A stretch of 64,000 nucleotides of DNA, taken from positions 17,047,036-17,111,035 of the forward strand of contig NC_066850.1 of assembly GCF_001640805.2 (NCBI RefSeq), read 5' to 3'. This DNA is from Lates calcarifer (taxonomy: Eukaryota > Chordata > Actinopteri > Centropomidae). Positions within the stretch are counted from its first letter, which is position 1. Every line of letters starts with the position of its first letter. Position numbers and translations under genes: made by a program. Positions 12,432 through 23,790 of the stretch are shown in pieces. The notes beneath the pieces are model-generated. The model searched no databases. It was not told the origin of the DNA and worked only from the letters and a program-made list of their open reading frames with translations.

Positions 12432-14524
12432 AGGGGAGACAGTTTGTGTTAGATTGTTGCTTTGCATATGGTAAGTGTCAGCTCGCGGCTCATTTCTTTC
12501 TCCCTGACACTCGCCTGGGGGATAATAAAGCCTAGCAACAATTGTTTGTTCCATTATGGTGTGTTTCCACTCTGTCGTGCTTCACAGCTCTGTCTTTAGC
12601 ACATCCAGGCAAGAACCAAAAGTTTGGCCCATGAGCTCCCAAACATGAGTTGGGAAATAGCTCTCCTAAGCAAATGTTCCTGATCTGTCATGATGTGGGA
12701 GAGCTATGACCACATGAGTCAGGTATGGCTCACAGGCCCAACGGTGACATGCATGTAGAATGCAGAAAACTCATTTCCATTTTGGGAAAATTTTGGGATC
12801 TCTAAAATGGTCAGTGAAAGGCCTGGGTTACCTGCTGCCCTTGAGAAAGGATTAAAAATTCTGCTGAATCTGTGCCACAAATAATTGTAGAGTAGAATAA
12901 AAACGGTGAATGTCTTATGTAATGAAACTTTATTACTCTGGTTTGGTCACTGTTGTGCAGTTGTGTGTGATTTGCAGCAGCAGTGCAGAGGTTGATTAGT
13001 TGCAGTGTAGTGTTAGATATCACACTGATGCCTCAGAGTTGACCAGGTCTGTCTCTATGTCTGATTTATTAATTGTACGTTTTGGACAATGTAGCCCCCA
13101 CCAAAACAGAGTGAAAACAATACGCTTGTAAATTCTTCTCTGAGCTCAACACCAAAATTCCTGGCAAAGCTGGAGTTGGCAGTAGGTTGGGAATTTTAAA
13201 CACCATCTCATGCGGATGCCACGCCTGGCACTCCAAGAGAGTGAGTGAATTGTGGAGCGCGATGACTAGACGATTCTTAATCGTTGACTGCGGACAAGAA
13301 AAATATACCCTTTTTTTGTTTTGGGAAATAATTGGCAAAGAATGTTGACACTGCAGAATGGTTCCTGAGAGTCCATTTTAAGATCCTTTTTTGAAACTCT
13401 TTCCTGTTTGAGTTTTTCTGGACAGTTTGAAAAATCATTACACGGCCACTCAGACCTGTGGAAATGAGTAGTGCTGGGTTGGGAAACGGTGGCTCTGTGT
13501 GATTTACCGCCAAACTGTCAGAGATGAAATTGGCCTGTCAGCAGCTCCTTTAATGGTAGGGATTACAATTAACAGGAGGCAATGGACTGATGCCTGGTGC
13601 TCCAACACGCAGGGCACTGGGTAGTGCAGGAGCTGGTAAATTGCTGCTCAGTGGCATGTGATAAATCTAGGGCTGCATCTAACTATTATTTTCATCACTG
13701 TTAATGAATCTATTGAAAAAAAAACAAACTCAGTTTTTCAAACTGGTATTATCCTTGGGCAATACTTTAGTTTACTTTAGGTCCCTCTAATTAGCATTTA
13801 TAAGCAGCTTACAAACATTTAATGAGTAATTAATAAAAATTCAAATGAATTTAAGGTAATGTTAAACTATTTTAATTGTATTAATGTTCAGTGTTCAGTT
13901 TATATATACATATACATATATTGTTTTTTCAAAGAGAGAGAGAGAGAGGGGAAGGCAAAGAGAGCAGTGGATTGTGGGAGCAAGGGAGGTGTGCATATTG
14001 GGGGGAGAGAAAGAGAAAAATAAACAGAGAGACAAACATAGTGGAGTGGACCAATGGAAGTTGCATGTGTTTATTTGGAGTTGTGCTAGGAGAGGAAGCA
14101 GACTGAATCTGAGGCTGCTGCTGCACTCACACACACACACACACCCATAGACATAGATGCACAAATACTCCCACACTGAAACTCACATGCACACCCACGT
14201 GCATGTCCTGTTCACGATGGAGGAATTCTCACTTTAAACAAACCAAAGCAGGAAATTGGAGGTACAGGGAGCTTTTAAATGGCAGCCCAGGGGCACAGTG
14301 GAACTCTAAGTACAGGGAGCTCTGTCTACCTGGCTGTTATCATCATCAATTACAAACATCATCAAAAGCTACAAACACTTCACCTGTCATACAACTACAA
14401 ACTGAGAGGTCTATGTGTCTGTCAAATACGGTAAGTGTGTAGAAACATGTCATTAGGTGGAATGCTCAATTTTAATCTCATCGAGTCATACGTCAGCCAA
14501 CTGGCAGACACACACTGAAGCATT

Positions 14525-14640
14525 TAATGGTAAATGGACTGTACTTACCTAGCACTTTTCTAGTCACATCAACCACTCAAAGCACTTCACACTACAGGTC
14601 ACATTCACACATTCATAATGGGGTAAATACACAAATATAC
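14525..14640 (+). repeat. Teleost interspersed repeat fragment
   Basis: The run atggtaaatggactgtactt, followed by agcacttttctagtcacatc, ccactcaaagcacttcacac and cattcacacattcata, is a known common teleost repeat motif. Only part of the unit is kept. Confidence 0.65.
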
Positions 14641-15679
14641 ACTCAGTGTTTGAAAGAGAACATAGCATGATAGGAAAATTTGGCACCGGTGTTGCATCCA
14701 TATCAAAGCAAAGTATGGGAAGAAATAAGTTTTCATACAAACGCAGCATTCAGACAAGCAAATACTGCAACAGGTAAGCTTAATAACATGATTGATTAAT
14801 ATCAGTTACACTTGGCAAATTTGTTCTCGTTATCTTCATTCATATATTTTCATACATAATTTAATAAGCATACAAGTTTAATCAGAGGTATCAGAGGTAT
14901 TATGTACCACTGGCAGTTTTATCAGAGATAAATGAAACTTCACTTATCACCACAGGCTCTATCTACTGTCTCTGTGGTGTATAACGTGCTTAGACACCAG
15001 TATAATGGGCCAGGAGGGGAGCATTGATCCTGTAATTCAATTAGTCATGGAGATGCTTTGGTATGTTTATGTAATTACTGCAATCCTGCAGCATTTTTGT
15101 TATGATTGTCAATGAAAGCCACCGAATAACAGAATGTCATAACAAGCATATAAGCATAACTGACTTAGGTGCTACTTTTAGTGCTAAGTGGCTTTGTGAA
15201 TTACCCTGAAGCCCCCTTTACACAGAGATTGTGCTCTGTGACAGCCGACATTGTGATTTTATATGGTGTGCCAGCATCACAGAATCAAAAGGCATGACAT
15301 GTATGTATGACACGACTTTGTGACTACCACCACTGCCGGCTTAAAGTTGAGATGGTAAAAGGTCTTGAAGTTAGTGAAGCTAAGTTAGAAGCTACTTTTA
15401 GTCCTAAGATGATTTTGAGTACAGGTCCTGGTTTGTTGCCATGGACTCATTAAAACATGATTTATTTGTTTCTCATCTAGAAACTGGCATAATCATTTGG
15501 CCAACTGACAAGAATAGAGATAAACTGTAAACAGATTTATGGACATTTTAAGTGTTTATTCAGCAGGATGGGGAGTGATTGCAGGCTGAGGTGAACTTTA
15601 GCAGCACAAGCAGGACAACAGGGATGGCACAGTGGAAGTGGAAGGTGAGCCAGGGTCAGTAAAGACTTTTAGGGGGACG

Positions 15680-15682
<3 letters not shown>

Positions 15683-15710
<28 letters not shown>
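15683..15710. repeat. GT microsatellite
   Basis: About 14 GT units. Confidence 0.95.
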
Positions 15711-16358
15711 CTTTGGTGCCATATGGCTGCAAGGATTGAGTTTAGCATGACTGTGGGAGCTGTTTCATTCTGCTGCTTTTACATTTGGAGTTGTTGTTGT
15801 GTGAGCATCTTAAACTCTGCCAAGCATCAGCCTAGGTTCTGTTTGAACACAGTGAAGCTCAAAGTGTTTATTTCTACGCTGCCTGAGGCCTCGCTGTGAA
15901 CTTTCCTTCACAGCAACAATGTCCCTATAGGTCAGTGACACACACATATACTGATATACACTGGGTCATCACATCATGGCGGGGGTGCTGAAAGTGATTA
16001 ATGCTTTCCTTCTCAAGCACCCAGTTTTCCTCCAATTTATAAATACTTACTTACTTACTGCTTAAATATTATTCCAGCATGTGATTTTAACTTTGAAAAC
16101 AAGCTCTTGTGACTGAGCAATATCTCTTTCTCTTTCTCTCTCTCTTTGAGCTAAATATGACTTATTTACCTGTGACTGGAAGGCGGGATTCATGCTTTTT
16201 CTCTGTTCTGCTCTTTTTCCCCTCAAAAGCTATTTTTAGACCAGAGTTTGTCTTTGGTCAGTGGAAATGTTTAATACGAGGGCGTGGAGCTGGCCTGGTG
16301 TATAGCTGCTGCTCAGTAGCAAACACAGGAAACATGGGGAGTGGACTTTGTAGGAGTT

Positions 16359-16361
<3 letters not shown>

Positions 16362-16394
<33 letters not shown>

Positions 16395-16409
16395 TACACA
16401 CACACACAG
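16362..16409. repeat. CA microsatellite
   Basis: CA run broken by two ta steps, ending at the Tc1-like fragment. Confidence 0.95.
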
Positions 16410-16510
16410 TGGCCTCAGAAAGCATTCAGAGCCCCTCACTTTAAAAAAAACAAAACGTTATAGTGTAGTAGATTCAATTTTAAGTGGGTAAAATTGCCAT
16501 TATTTTCCAT
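16407..16510 (+). mobile_element. Tc1-like transposon end, degraded
   Basis: The phrase acagtggcctcagaaagcat followed by tcagagcccctcact and later taagtgggtaaaattgccat resembles the terminal repeat of fish Tc1-like elements (cagtgccttcggaaagtattcag type). It directly follows a CA microsatellite. No transposase relic was seen nearby. Confidence 0.5.
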
Positions 16511-19500
16511 CAAACAGGTACCGCCCCCCAACACACACACACACATACACACACTTCTTTGAACATGCTATTTCAGTTAACAAGGTTTGTGTGAATCAAA
16601 GTTCCCCAAACGTTTTTCCTCTCTTTAACATTAGCAGCTGGACTCTGTTAACATGACACAGTGAACTCTGGTTCGCCTGGTCTCTGGCCTCCCTGTGTAG
16701 CTGTTGGGTACCCTCACTGCTTGTGTATTTAAAGAACCATAACTGTGGTTTGCAGGTTGTAGCTCATTAACTACAAATTAAGTGTACTTTATTTGACTGC
16801 TGACCATTTTCCAGGAGGAGACCCTCAGTTTTCCTACCTTCAGGCAGTCAGGCAGGTGTCTCACTGTAAACTTCATTCCAGTACACTGTAAAAATCTACT
16901 TGCATGGACTTCAAACTTGGTTGAGACAGCTGAGATCCCATTTCCATGTGTCATTGCTTCTTAATGTGTATTTATGTTGAAACAGAATGTGGGGGGCAGG
17001 ACATTAGCTACAGGGAGAAAGACACTGATTTGAGGATGGGCAAAAAGGTGGGATGATTAAAATGTGTAATGGCTTAACTGGTTGGACCCATGAGGGCAGT
17101 GTGTGATCGCCACTAAATATTTGGGTTGAATACTTATATAAATGAATATTTAAATAAATATTAAATATCTAAATATTTATATGTTATAAATACCAGGGGA
17201 ATGTGGAATCCTGGGAATGAACTATGTATGCATATACCTGTGTGTTTGCAGAGTAAAGAATAGCATATGTATTCAAACTGAAACTGAAACTTCAAAACTG
17301 TCAAAGGTTTAGATGGATCCAGCAGCTGATTTATGAGTTGTGCTCTTTAGTGGCACTGCCATCGCTGTGGTGTCACAGTGCAACTGAACACACTTAACAG
17401 AATCATAGATTTCGGTTAGTAAAGGTTGGCAGCCAACCCCTCCAACAGATTAACATCTGTTGACACAGGCTTTCTATCAACATACATTTCTCCAACCACC
17501 ACAGTCTAGATGTGGATGAGAGTAGCTAGTTGAACACAGCAGGAGTTACTTTCCAGCTTATTGAAATCATCAAACTCAGTGATTTCTTGCATTGTAATAA
17601 GATTAATTGCATCATTTCATATGAATCAGAAACACAGTTTACTGTAGAAGTGGGATTTTAGCATAGCAGCTGAGTGCTCAGCCATCATGGCTGCCAGACT
17701 TGTCACTTTGCTTTTTGGGATTTTGCTACTTGTGGCCTCTTTCTATTGTTGCTCTGGGAGTGTTCTTTTTGTTCTGGATTCACAAAAGTGGAAGATCTTT
17801 GCTCCACGTTGCACAGCCAATTCACTACCAAGTTTGGTTGTGGTTGTCCTCTGGAAGAACAGGGTCTGCTGTCAGTTTAGCTCTTTAATTCAAGTGGTCC
17901 AAATGTTCCCTGATGGTGCACAGTGGATTAATACAGCATCAAATCTGATGGTATTCTAGCTTGTTGTGTTTGTTGCAGTAATTATACCAATGCCTCAAAG
18001 TGGAAGTTGATTTTGAGATCAGCAGGCCTGGTACTGAGACGTGTGACATTAAGAGTGCGATAGAAAAAGAGAAAGCAAAAGAATGTGGTGGGGACATTTC
18101 TGTGTGTGTGTGTGGTGCTTTGCTTCCTCTAGTGTTTAAAGAAGAGATTGTGAGGGGTTTGTAGGGCACAGTCCTTATGTAAAGGAGTTCAATGCAGCCA
18201 GTTGAAGAAAAGCTCTCATTGAAATTCATGGCTTAGCACCTATAGCACTGTGGTTTGAGTAGACCAGTGAGAGAGAGACACACACACAGCCAGCGTCTGT
18301 CAGATTTCAATTAAAATGGCATTTACAAGAGCATGGATGGAAAAGTGGAGAAAGGAGGAGGAAGACAGTTGAGGAGATTTTTTTGTCTATCTGGTAAGCT
18401 TTTCACTGCGAAACTCAGAAAAGAATATTTTGTCACACTTCATCACACGCACACACATTGTTCATTTAAACCTTACACTTTTTATAACTAATGACCAAAT
18501 CTCCTTGGTTGGGTTTAGTAACCCAGGTCTTCCCAGTTAATGGAAACTTTAAACACACTGATTAAAATATTGCTGTGCCATGCTGCTATGCACATTTTCA
18601 GAGAAATGGTGATTTTTAACAGAAATTAAAAGGAGAGAAACCAAGACTTCCAGTTATGAATCCACCGACTAGGTTAATGAAAAGTAGATACAACACAAAC
18701 ATACATTGACTGCACCCAAGGCACTGCACATGACAAAGCAGTGATGTAACAGCTGCTCTCAGCCAGTCTGCAGCAGTGTTTTCTTTGGAGAGGAAGCTGT
18801 AACAGCAGTATAAATTGTTCTGTTTGATATAGCCTTTGAGGCTTTTTAAAAGGTTTATTTAGAAGAGGCCTTTAAAGTGCAGTTCTTTATGGGCAGCTTG
18901 CTCTTACCATACAGTCACAATACAAACACTGCTAATTCATACATTTGTGGGGGACAGACAGGCATGCACCTGGTCATTAGCAGGTAGGCAGACAAACACA
19001 TGCGGACCTGTAATGTATATATAAGTAAGTAATGTGTATATATACACACAGAGGTGGTGTTGTTATTGGATATGAAGATGTCAGTCTGCTGTATTGTCAT
19101 TTTACTGTCATATGTCTTTCCTCTCTCACTCTATTTCTTTCTAGTTTGTGTCCATACTTGCAGAAGCATGACAGTGATAGTGACAGTGTTGACTCAGTTA
19201 AGCAGTATTGAGTCAACTCGATGCACATTCGATGCAGTGTATTGGTATGGTACTTTAATAGTGGAGCATCTAAATGTAAATCAGCACCTTGGTTGTCAGT
19301 ATTATTTGACCCATTAAGTGCTACTGTTGAATTGAAATCCAAATAGACCGACAAATAAACAAAGGAAAGGTAATTAATATGTTCTTTCCTGTTTTGGTCA
19401 CAGTGATATGCAGGCTATTGTTCAATTAAAAAAAAAAAAAGATAAGACTGACATGCTATATCATTTATAGTTTTGTAGTATCTGTTTTGTTCCTTCAAGT

Positions 19501-20580
19501 GATTCATATTTAAATGTTGCAACATCTTCAGTTAAAGCTAACATCATCTTTGCTTCACAGTTGACTGAAACTGTGAAATCTCTCTTTGTCCCTGGTGAGG
19601 AGATCAGGCTGAGAGACTGGCGTTCAGCATCACCTCATTCCTCATCAGCCTCAGAGGAAACAGGGAGGAGAGCGGCTGTGAGCCTCTAAATTATCCTACA
19701 CTGTCTCCATCTCTCTTTCTCTCTTTCTCACTCTCTCTCTTTCCCTCCCTCCTGCTCTCTCCATACACCTTTCTCTTCACATACCTTTCCTCTTCAGTTT
19801 TTCTCCCTCTATCTGTCTACGTCTTTCACTTCATTCCTCCTTTTTTTTTCTGTCTCCATTATACTCTGCCAGCCAGACTTTTGGGGCTTTGGGGTGTAAC
19901 ACTGCAAGAGTCAGGTTGTAATAACATGGCTGTGATATGCTTGGATCTCATCTGGAGTCAGAGCTCCTGAGAGAGCCAGAGAGATATGTGTGGAGAGGTG
20001 GATAAAGAAAGGCAGGAAAAGTGAAAGAGAAAGACAGACATAGGATAATAAAAGAGACAGAGGAGAGACTGTGTGAGAGGCAGACTGTGTCTTGGGGGCT
20101 CTTACTGGGCCATGAAGACGTGCCTCAGTGTTTTATCTGGACCTTCTGGGGCTCTCAGTAAGGAGCTTCAGTAGTTGTAAACCTGCTGACCTCCCCAGTC
20201 TAAACAAAGCTGTGCACTGAGCTGGCAAGAAGAAACATCAACCTTCCCTCTGCCTTTTCATCGCTAACTGAGTCAAAAGTGACATAGACACCACTTGACT
20301 GTAAAGATTGTTCACACCTGCGGAGGTGTAACGACTCAAATCAAAAGTACTTTACTTTATAGGCAACAATTTCCCAAATCATACCAGTCAGTTTTTGGAT
20401 TTTTTTCCGACTTCACATCGTTGCAGGAAATTGATTTACAGACGTTTAATCATCCTTTTTAATATCCAAATGCCATAATCATCGTCATCATTAAAACTGA
20501 CACACACATCTTCACATTTTTTGTAACCTTATCACTGGTATCATATACAACTATAAACTCTGAGATCATTTCTGAATTAA

Positions 20581-20683
20581 GCAATATTAACCGAGAGGGT
20601 GTGCTTTAACGTCATTTGAGCACCTCAGTGATGTGGTCAAGTGCTCAAATGACATTAAAGCACACCCTCGAGTGTAATATTGC
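20581..20683. repeat. Large hairpin: about 43-bp arms around a 17-base loop
   Basis: The left arm, 20581-20623, and the right arm, 20641-20683, are inverted copies with few mismatches. Both contain the ggtgtgctttaa...gtcatttgagcac block in opposite directions. The loop is 20624-20640. It begins a longer repeated element. Confidence 0.85.
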
Positions 20684-21330
20684 GATTATACAACTATTAC
20701 CAACAAAGTAAAATGTATAATCAAAATCTGTTCATATTGAACAATTAAAAGGTTTTGGCGAGTGTTTTTCCCGTTTCCATGGAAATACATGGGGTCTGAC
20801 TAATAACTGGAACACAATCAGTCATGTCAGTGGACTCCTATGTGTAATGGAACCGAGTTTACCACTACAGCAAATAATCAGACCCTAGCAACAGAAATGA
20901 TTTTCTAGTCCCAGATGAGTGAACTCTGAGCTGACGTCAATGTTTTATCAAGGTCGACAGTCAACAGCCTACTGCACAAATAAACGCTTACTTTTATCAA
21001 CCACGTTATAACAAAGATGCTGTATTTTTTACTCACACAGATGTTGCTTCTGCAACCGCAAGCTTTTACATGAATTTTAATTTATAGCGTCTCCACTGAC
21101 ACAGCTGATGGAGAAAGCCGAGGCGCTTTGCTCAAATGACGTTAAAGGACACCCTCGAGTGTAATCTCGGGATTATACAACTATGACCAACAAAGTAAAA
21201 TTTATATGGCAGAGTAATATTTTTAGTGATGAGTAAGGCGTGCTGTCATGCTGATTTGAGCACATTCTAAATGTCTTGTTGACCAATCAGATTGCTTGGT
21301 CGGAACTATGTGTTGTATAATGTGACTTGA
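20581..21330. mobile_element. Inverted-repeat (MITE-like) element with duplicated block
   Basis: The right hairpin arm and its flank (gctcaaatgac...caccctcgagtgtaat...gattatacaacta...accaacaaagtaaaat) occur at 20642-20717 and again at 21130-21205. Near the right, aatcagattgcttggtcgga and tgttgtataat mirror the attatacaac phrase. No coding capacity. Family and exact ends unknown. Confidence 0.6.
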
Positions 21331-22469
21331 AAAGCTCAAAATCTTATTGACTGTAAGGGGAAGTGGTTATTGGCTATAATGAAGTCTAGCAGAACAGCTG
21401 CACAGATTGTATACAAAACTTCAGCATTTTGAAGAGAAACTTACGCTGCGTACATTCAAAACATGTGTTACTCTCATGCATTGCACTGAAAATCTTGGAC
21501 TTGTTTTGGAAAAACAACATTAAGGTCAGTCACATTTGAAGCAGGCCAAATCTGGCAAATTTGATGAGTATTTTTAACATTTGACATTCTTTATGTCATC
21601 CATATACCTCTGATTTTGCTCATCCCTTGACCACCTGTGTAGTCGCCCTGCTTGACCTCAGACTAAGCAAAAAGAAATGATTTTAATGGCACATCTGGCT
21701 TTACTACTGTGCTCAGTAATGTAAGGCAGACCAAAAACACCAGTTTTGTTCGATGGACATTGGTTGGAGTGGTAGTGTGTAAAAGCAGGGAAAATGGCTT
21801 TAACTCCATTTAATAAATCTCACATATTAATTTATATTTACTTCATTTTCGTATAACTGAATTGGAGGTCTCTGTCTGTCTGTACATCAGACACTGACAT
21901 TGAGCTCAATAGAGCTCGACATCAGATCTCGCTAAATATGTATCTAGGGACCCATGTGGGTTACCCAGGCCTGACAAGCCAATGTGTCAGTGAGCTGTGG
22001 GCTTTGCCTCTCGGCCTCGCTGCCTCGTCACATCGGATATGTTGAGAGGCCACAGTTCGTGGCCGCAGCTCTGTTTGCTGTTTTAGGCTCAATTGTGCTG
22101 AGTGCCGGGCCTGTGTCCGTACTTCTCCCTCTGCCTTAGTTTATTTGACTTCTCCCAGGTTTAAACTGATTGTAGTTATGAGTTTAGTTTTCAAACAGGG
22201 TCAATGCATGTTGAAAATTTTTCTTACCCCCTCTCTTCTTGTGCTACAAACTTTCCTGATCATACAATACATCAGTACCTGCCGATATTTAACATTAACT
22301 GAAATATACTGTCTGATGTATGTAATGTAGAAAAGTGGGTAGACCAGGGTTTGATCTTTTGTTCAATCATGTAAATGCATAAAAGATTTGGCTCCCTTGA
22401 TTTGGACTTTGATGAAATAGTCAGTGGACAGCTAGAATGGCAGTGTTTAAGAAAGGACTTTTGTGAAGG

Positions 22470-23790
22470 GGACTCTCTAGAGGGAACGGCACCCTAATGA
22501 GATACTTGAAGTGCTCTTTGGCCCCATGAAGGGACATTATTCACCATGGAGACCAGGGAAGGTGTTTGCCTTAGATGGAGTGTGGTGAGTGTTAAGAGCA
22601 TGGAATGAATGAATTTAAATAATTTAAATCTGATTTTGAATTGTTCCACTTGAATGAACTGCATTGGAAAAATGAATTTTGCTATATTGCCACTGTATTG
22701 CCACTGCAAGTGGTTTGATAGAAATGGCAAATATGGATGGTGAGAGTGGGCATCCTCGTCTGTTTCCTTGATGATGTGTGAAGTGAGTGTGACCCAGTTT
22801 GTGATTATTGTGATGTGTATAGTGTTCTTACTCAATGGATGTACGACTCTGCAAAACTGAGGGGTGGGTTGGTGGGTCTTTATTGGGTTTTATAGAAGTG
22901 TCATGACAGCAGTATTCCTGCGTAGGGGTACGGTTGAGGTGGACTTAATGTCTACAGTTACTGTGTTAAATACTGGTGACCCCATCACCAAATGGTAAGT
23001 GCACATACCATGTGCACACAAATGCCCTGAGAGCAAGTCCCACAGTTCAACTCCTGTGCTGACAAGACCATTTCCTGCATGTCATTCCTACATTTCTTGT
23101 CTGTCTCTATCAAATAAAGACGTAAAATGTCCAAAAAATGATTTCAAAAAAATATAACAGTGTTATTAAAGTGTATAAACGTGTTTAAAGCTGAAGCTCA
23201 GGCTCATCCAGGTGGTTTATTATTTGGCATTTTATTTGGGGCTTGGAGTTGGGTTGGGTTTTCAGAAAAGAAGCAATGATTTATATCCTGTGGATTTTTG
23301 ATAAAAGTACCTGTAGAAGTAAGACAGGATGATTGATTTCTCTTTTGTGTGTTGTTGGGTTTTGTCTCCAGAAAAGATTTCCACTCTCTTTTGAAAAGTG
23401 AGAAATCACAATCCTCTAAAAGTTATGTACTGAAGCACCAACTTGTTGGAGGTGTTGCATTGATGTGCTTGGGAGTTAATTGATAGGGAAACGGGAGCAT
23501 AATTACTCATCATAATTGAATCATTGTGTTTTGTTGGGTGAGCAAATTGCATTGCATTTCATTAAAAAAGTCAATTCTATGAATATTCTCTCAATGATAG
23601 GTTTCTCATTCTCCAACTATCACAAAGTCCATAATCATTCATGTGCTCTTTCATTATTGGAGTACCAGTTTGGTGAACTATGGGGGACACCTCAGTTCCC
23701 ATGGTTTCTCCTTTTGGATAGTTGGATGGATTGGATTTTTCTGGGTCCATGTTACACGGACTGTTACACATTTTTTAATTCCACACCTGA
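22470..23790 (-). pseudogene. LINE-1-type retrotransposon ORF2 relic
   Basis: On the minus strand, near 22700-22770, one frame reads GNRRGCPLSPSIFAISIKPL, which matches the RGTRQGCPLSPLLF block of L1-clade reverse transcriptase. Farther on, another frame has HSMLLTLT and SLVSMVNN, the part after the catalytic block. Upstream, at about 23500-23680, EHMNDYGLCDSWRMRNLSLR followed after a stop and frameshift by FAHPTKHND matches the end of the L1 endonuclease. Frames are broken by stops and shifts and the middle is degraded, so the copy is dead. A SINE-like repeat sits inside it on the other strand. Family level (L1 clade) is inferred from memory. Confidence 0.72.
22975..23155 (+). mobile_element. 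SINE-like repeat nested in the LINE relic
   Basis: A promoter-box-B-like cagttcaactcctgtgctga is followed by tttcctgcatgtcattccta, ctatcaaataaagacgtaaa and an A-rich tail. This order is that of a frequent teleost SINE-like repeat. It interrupts the minus-strand LINE relic, so it is probably the younger insertion. Confidence 0.6.

Noticed and set aside
12249..12554. Overlapping frames on both strands with Cys-Val or Ser-Leu runs
   Set aside because: Produced by the GT/GA microsatellite.
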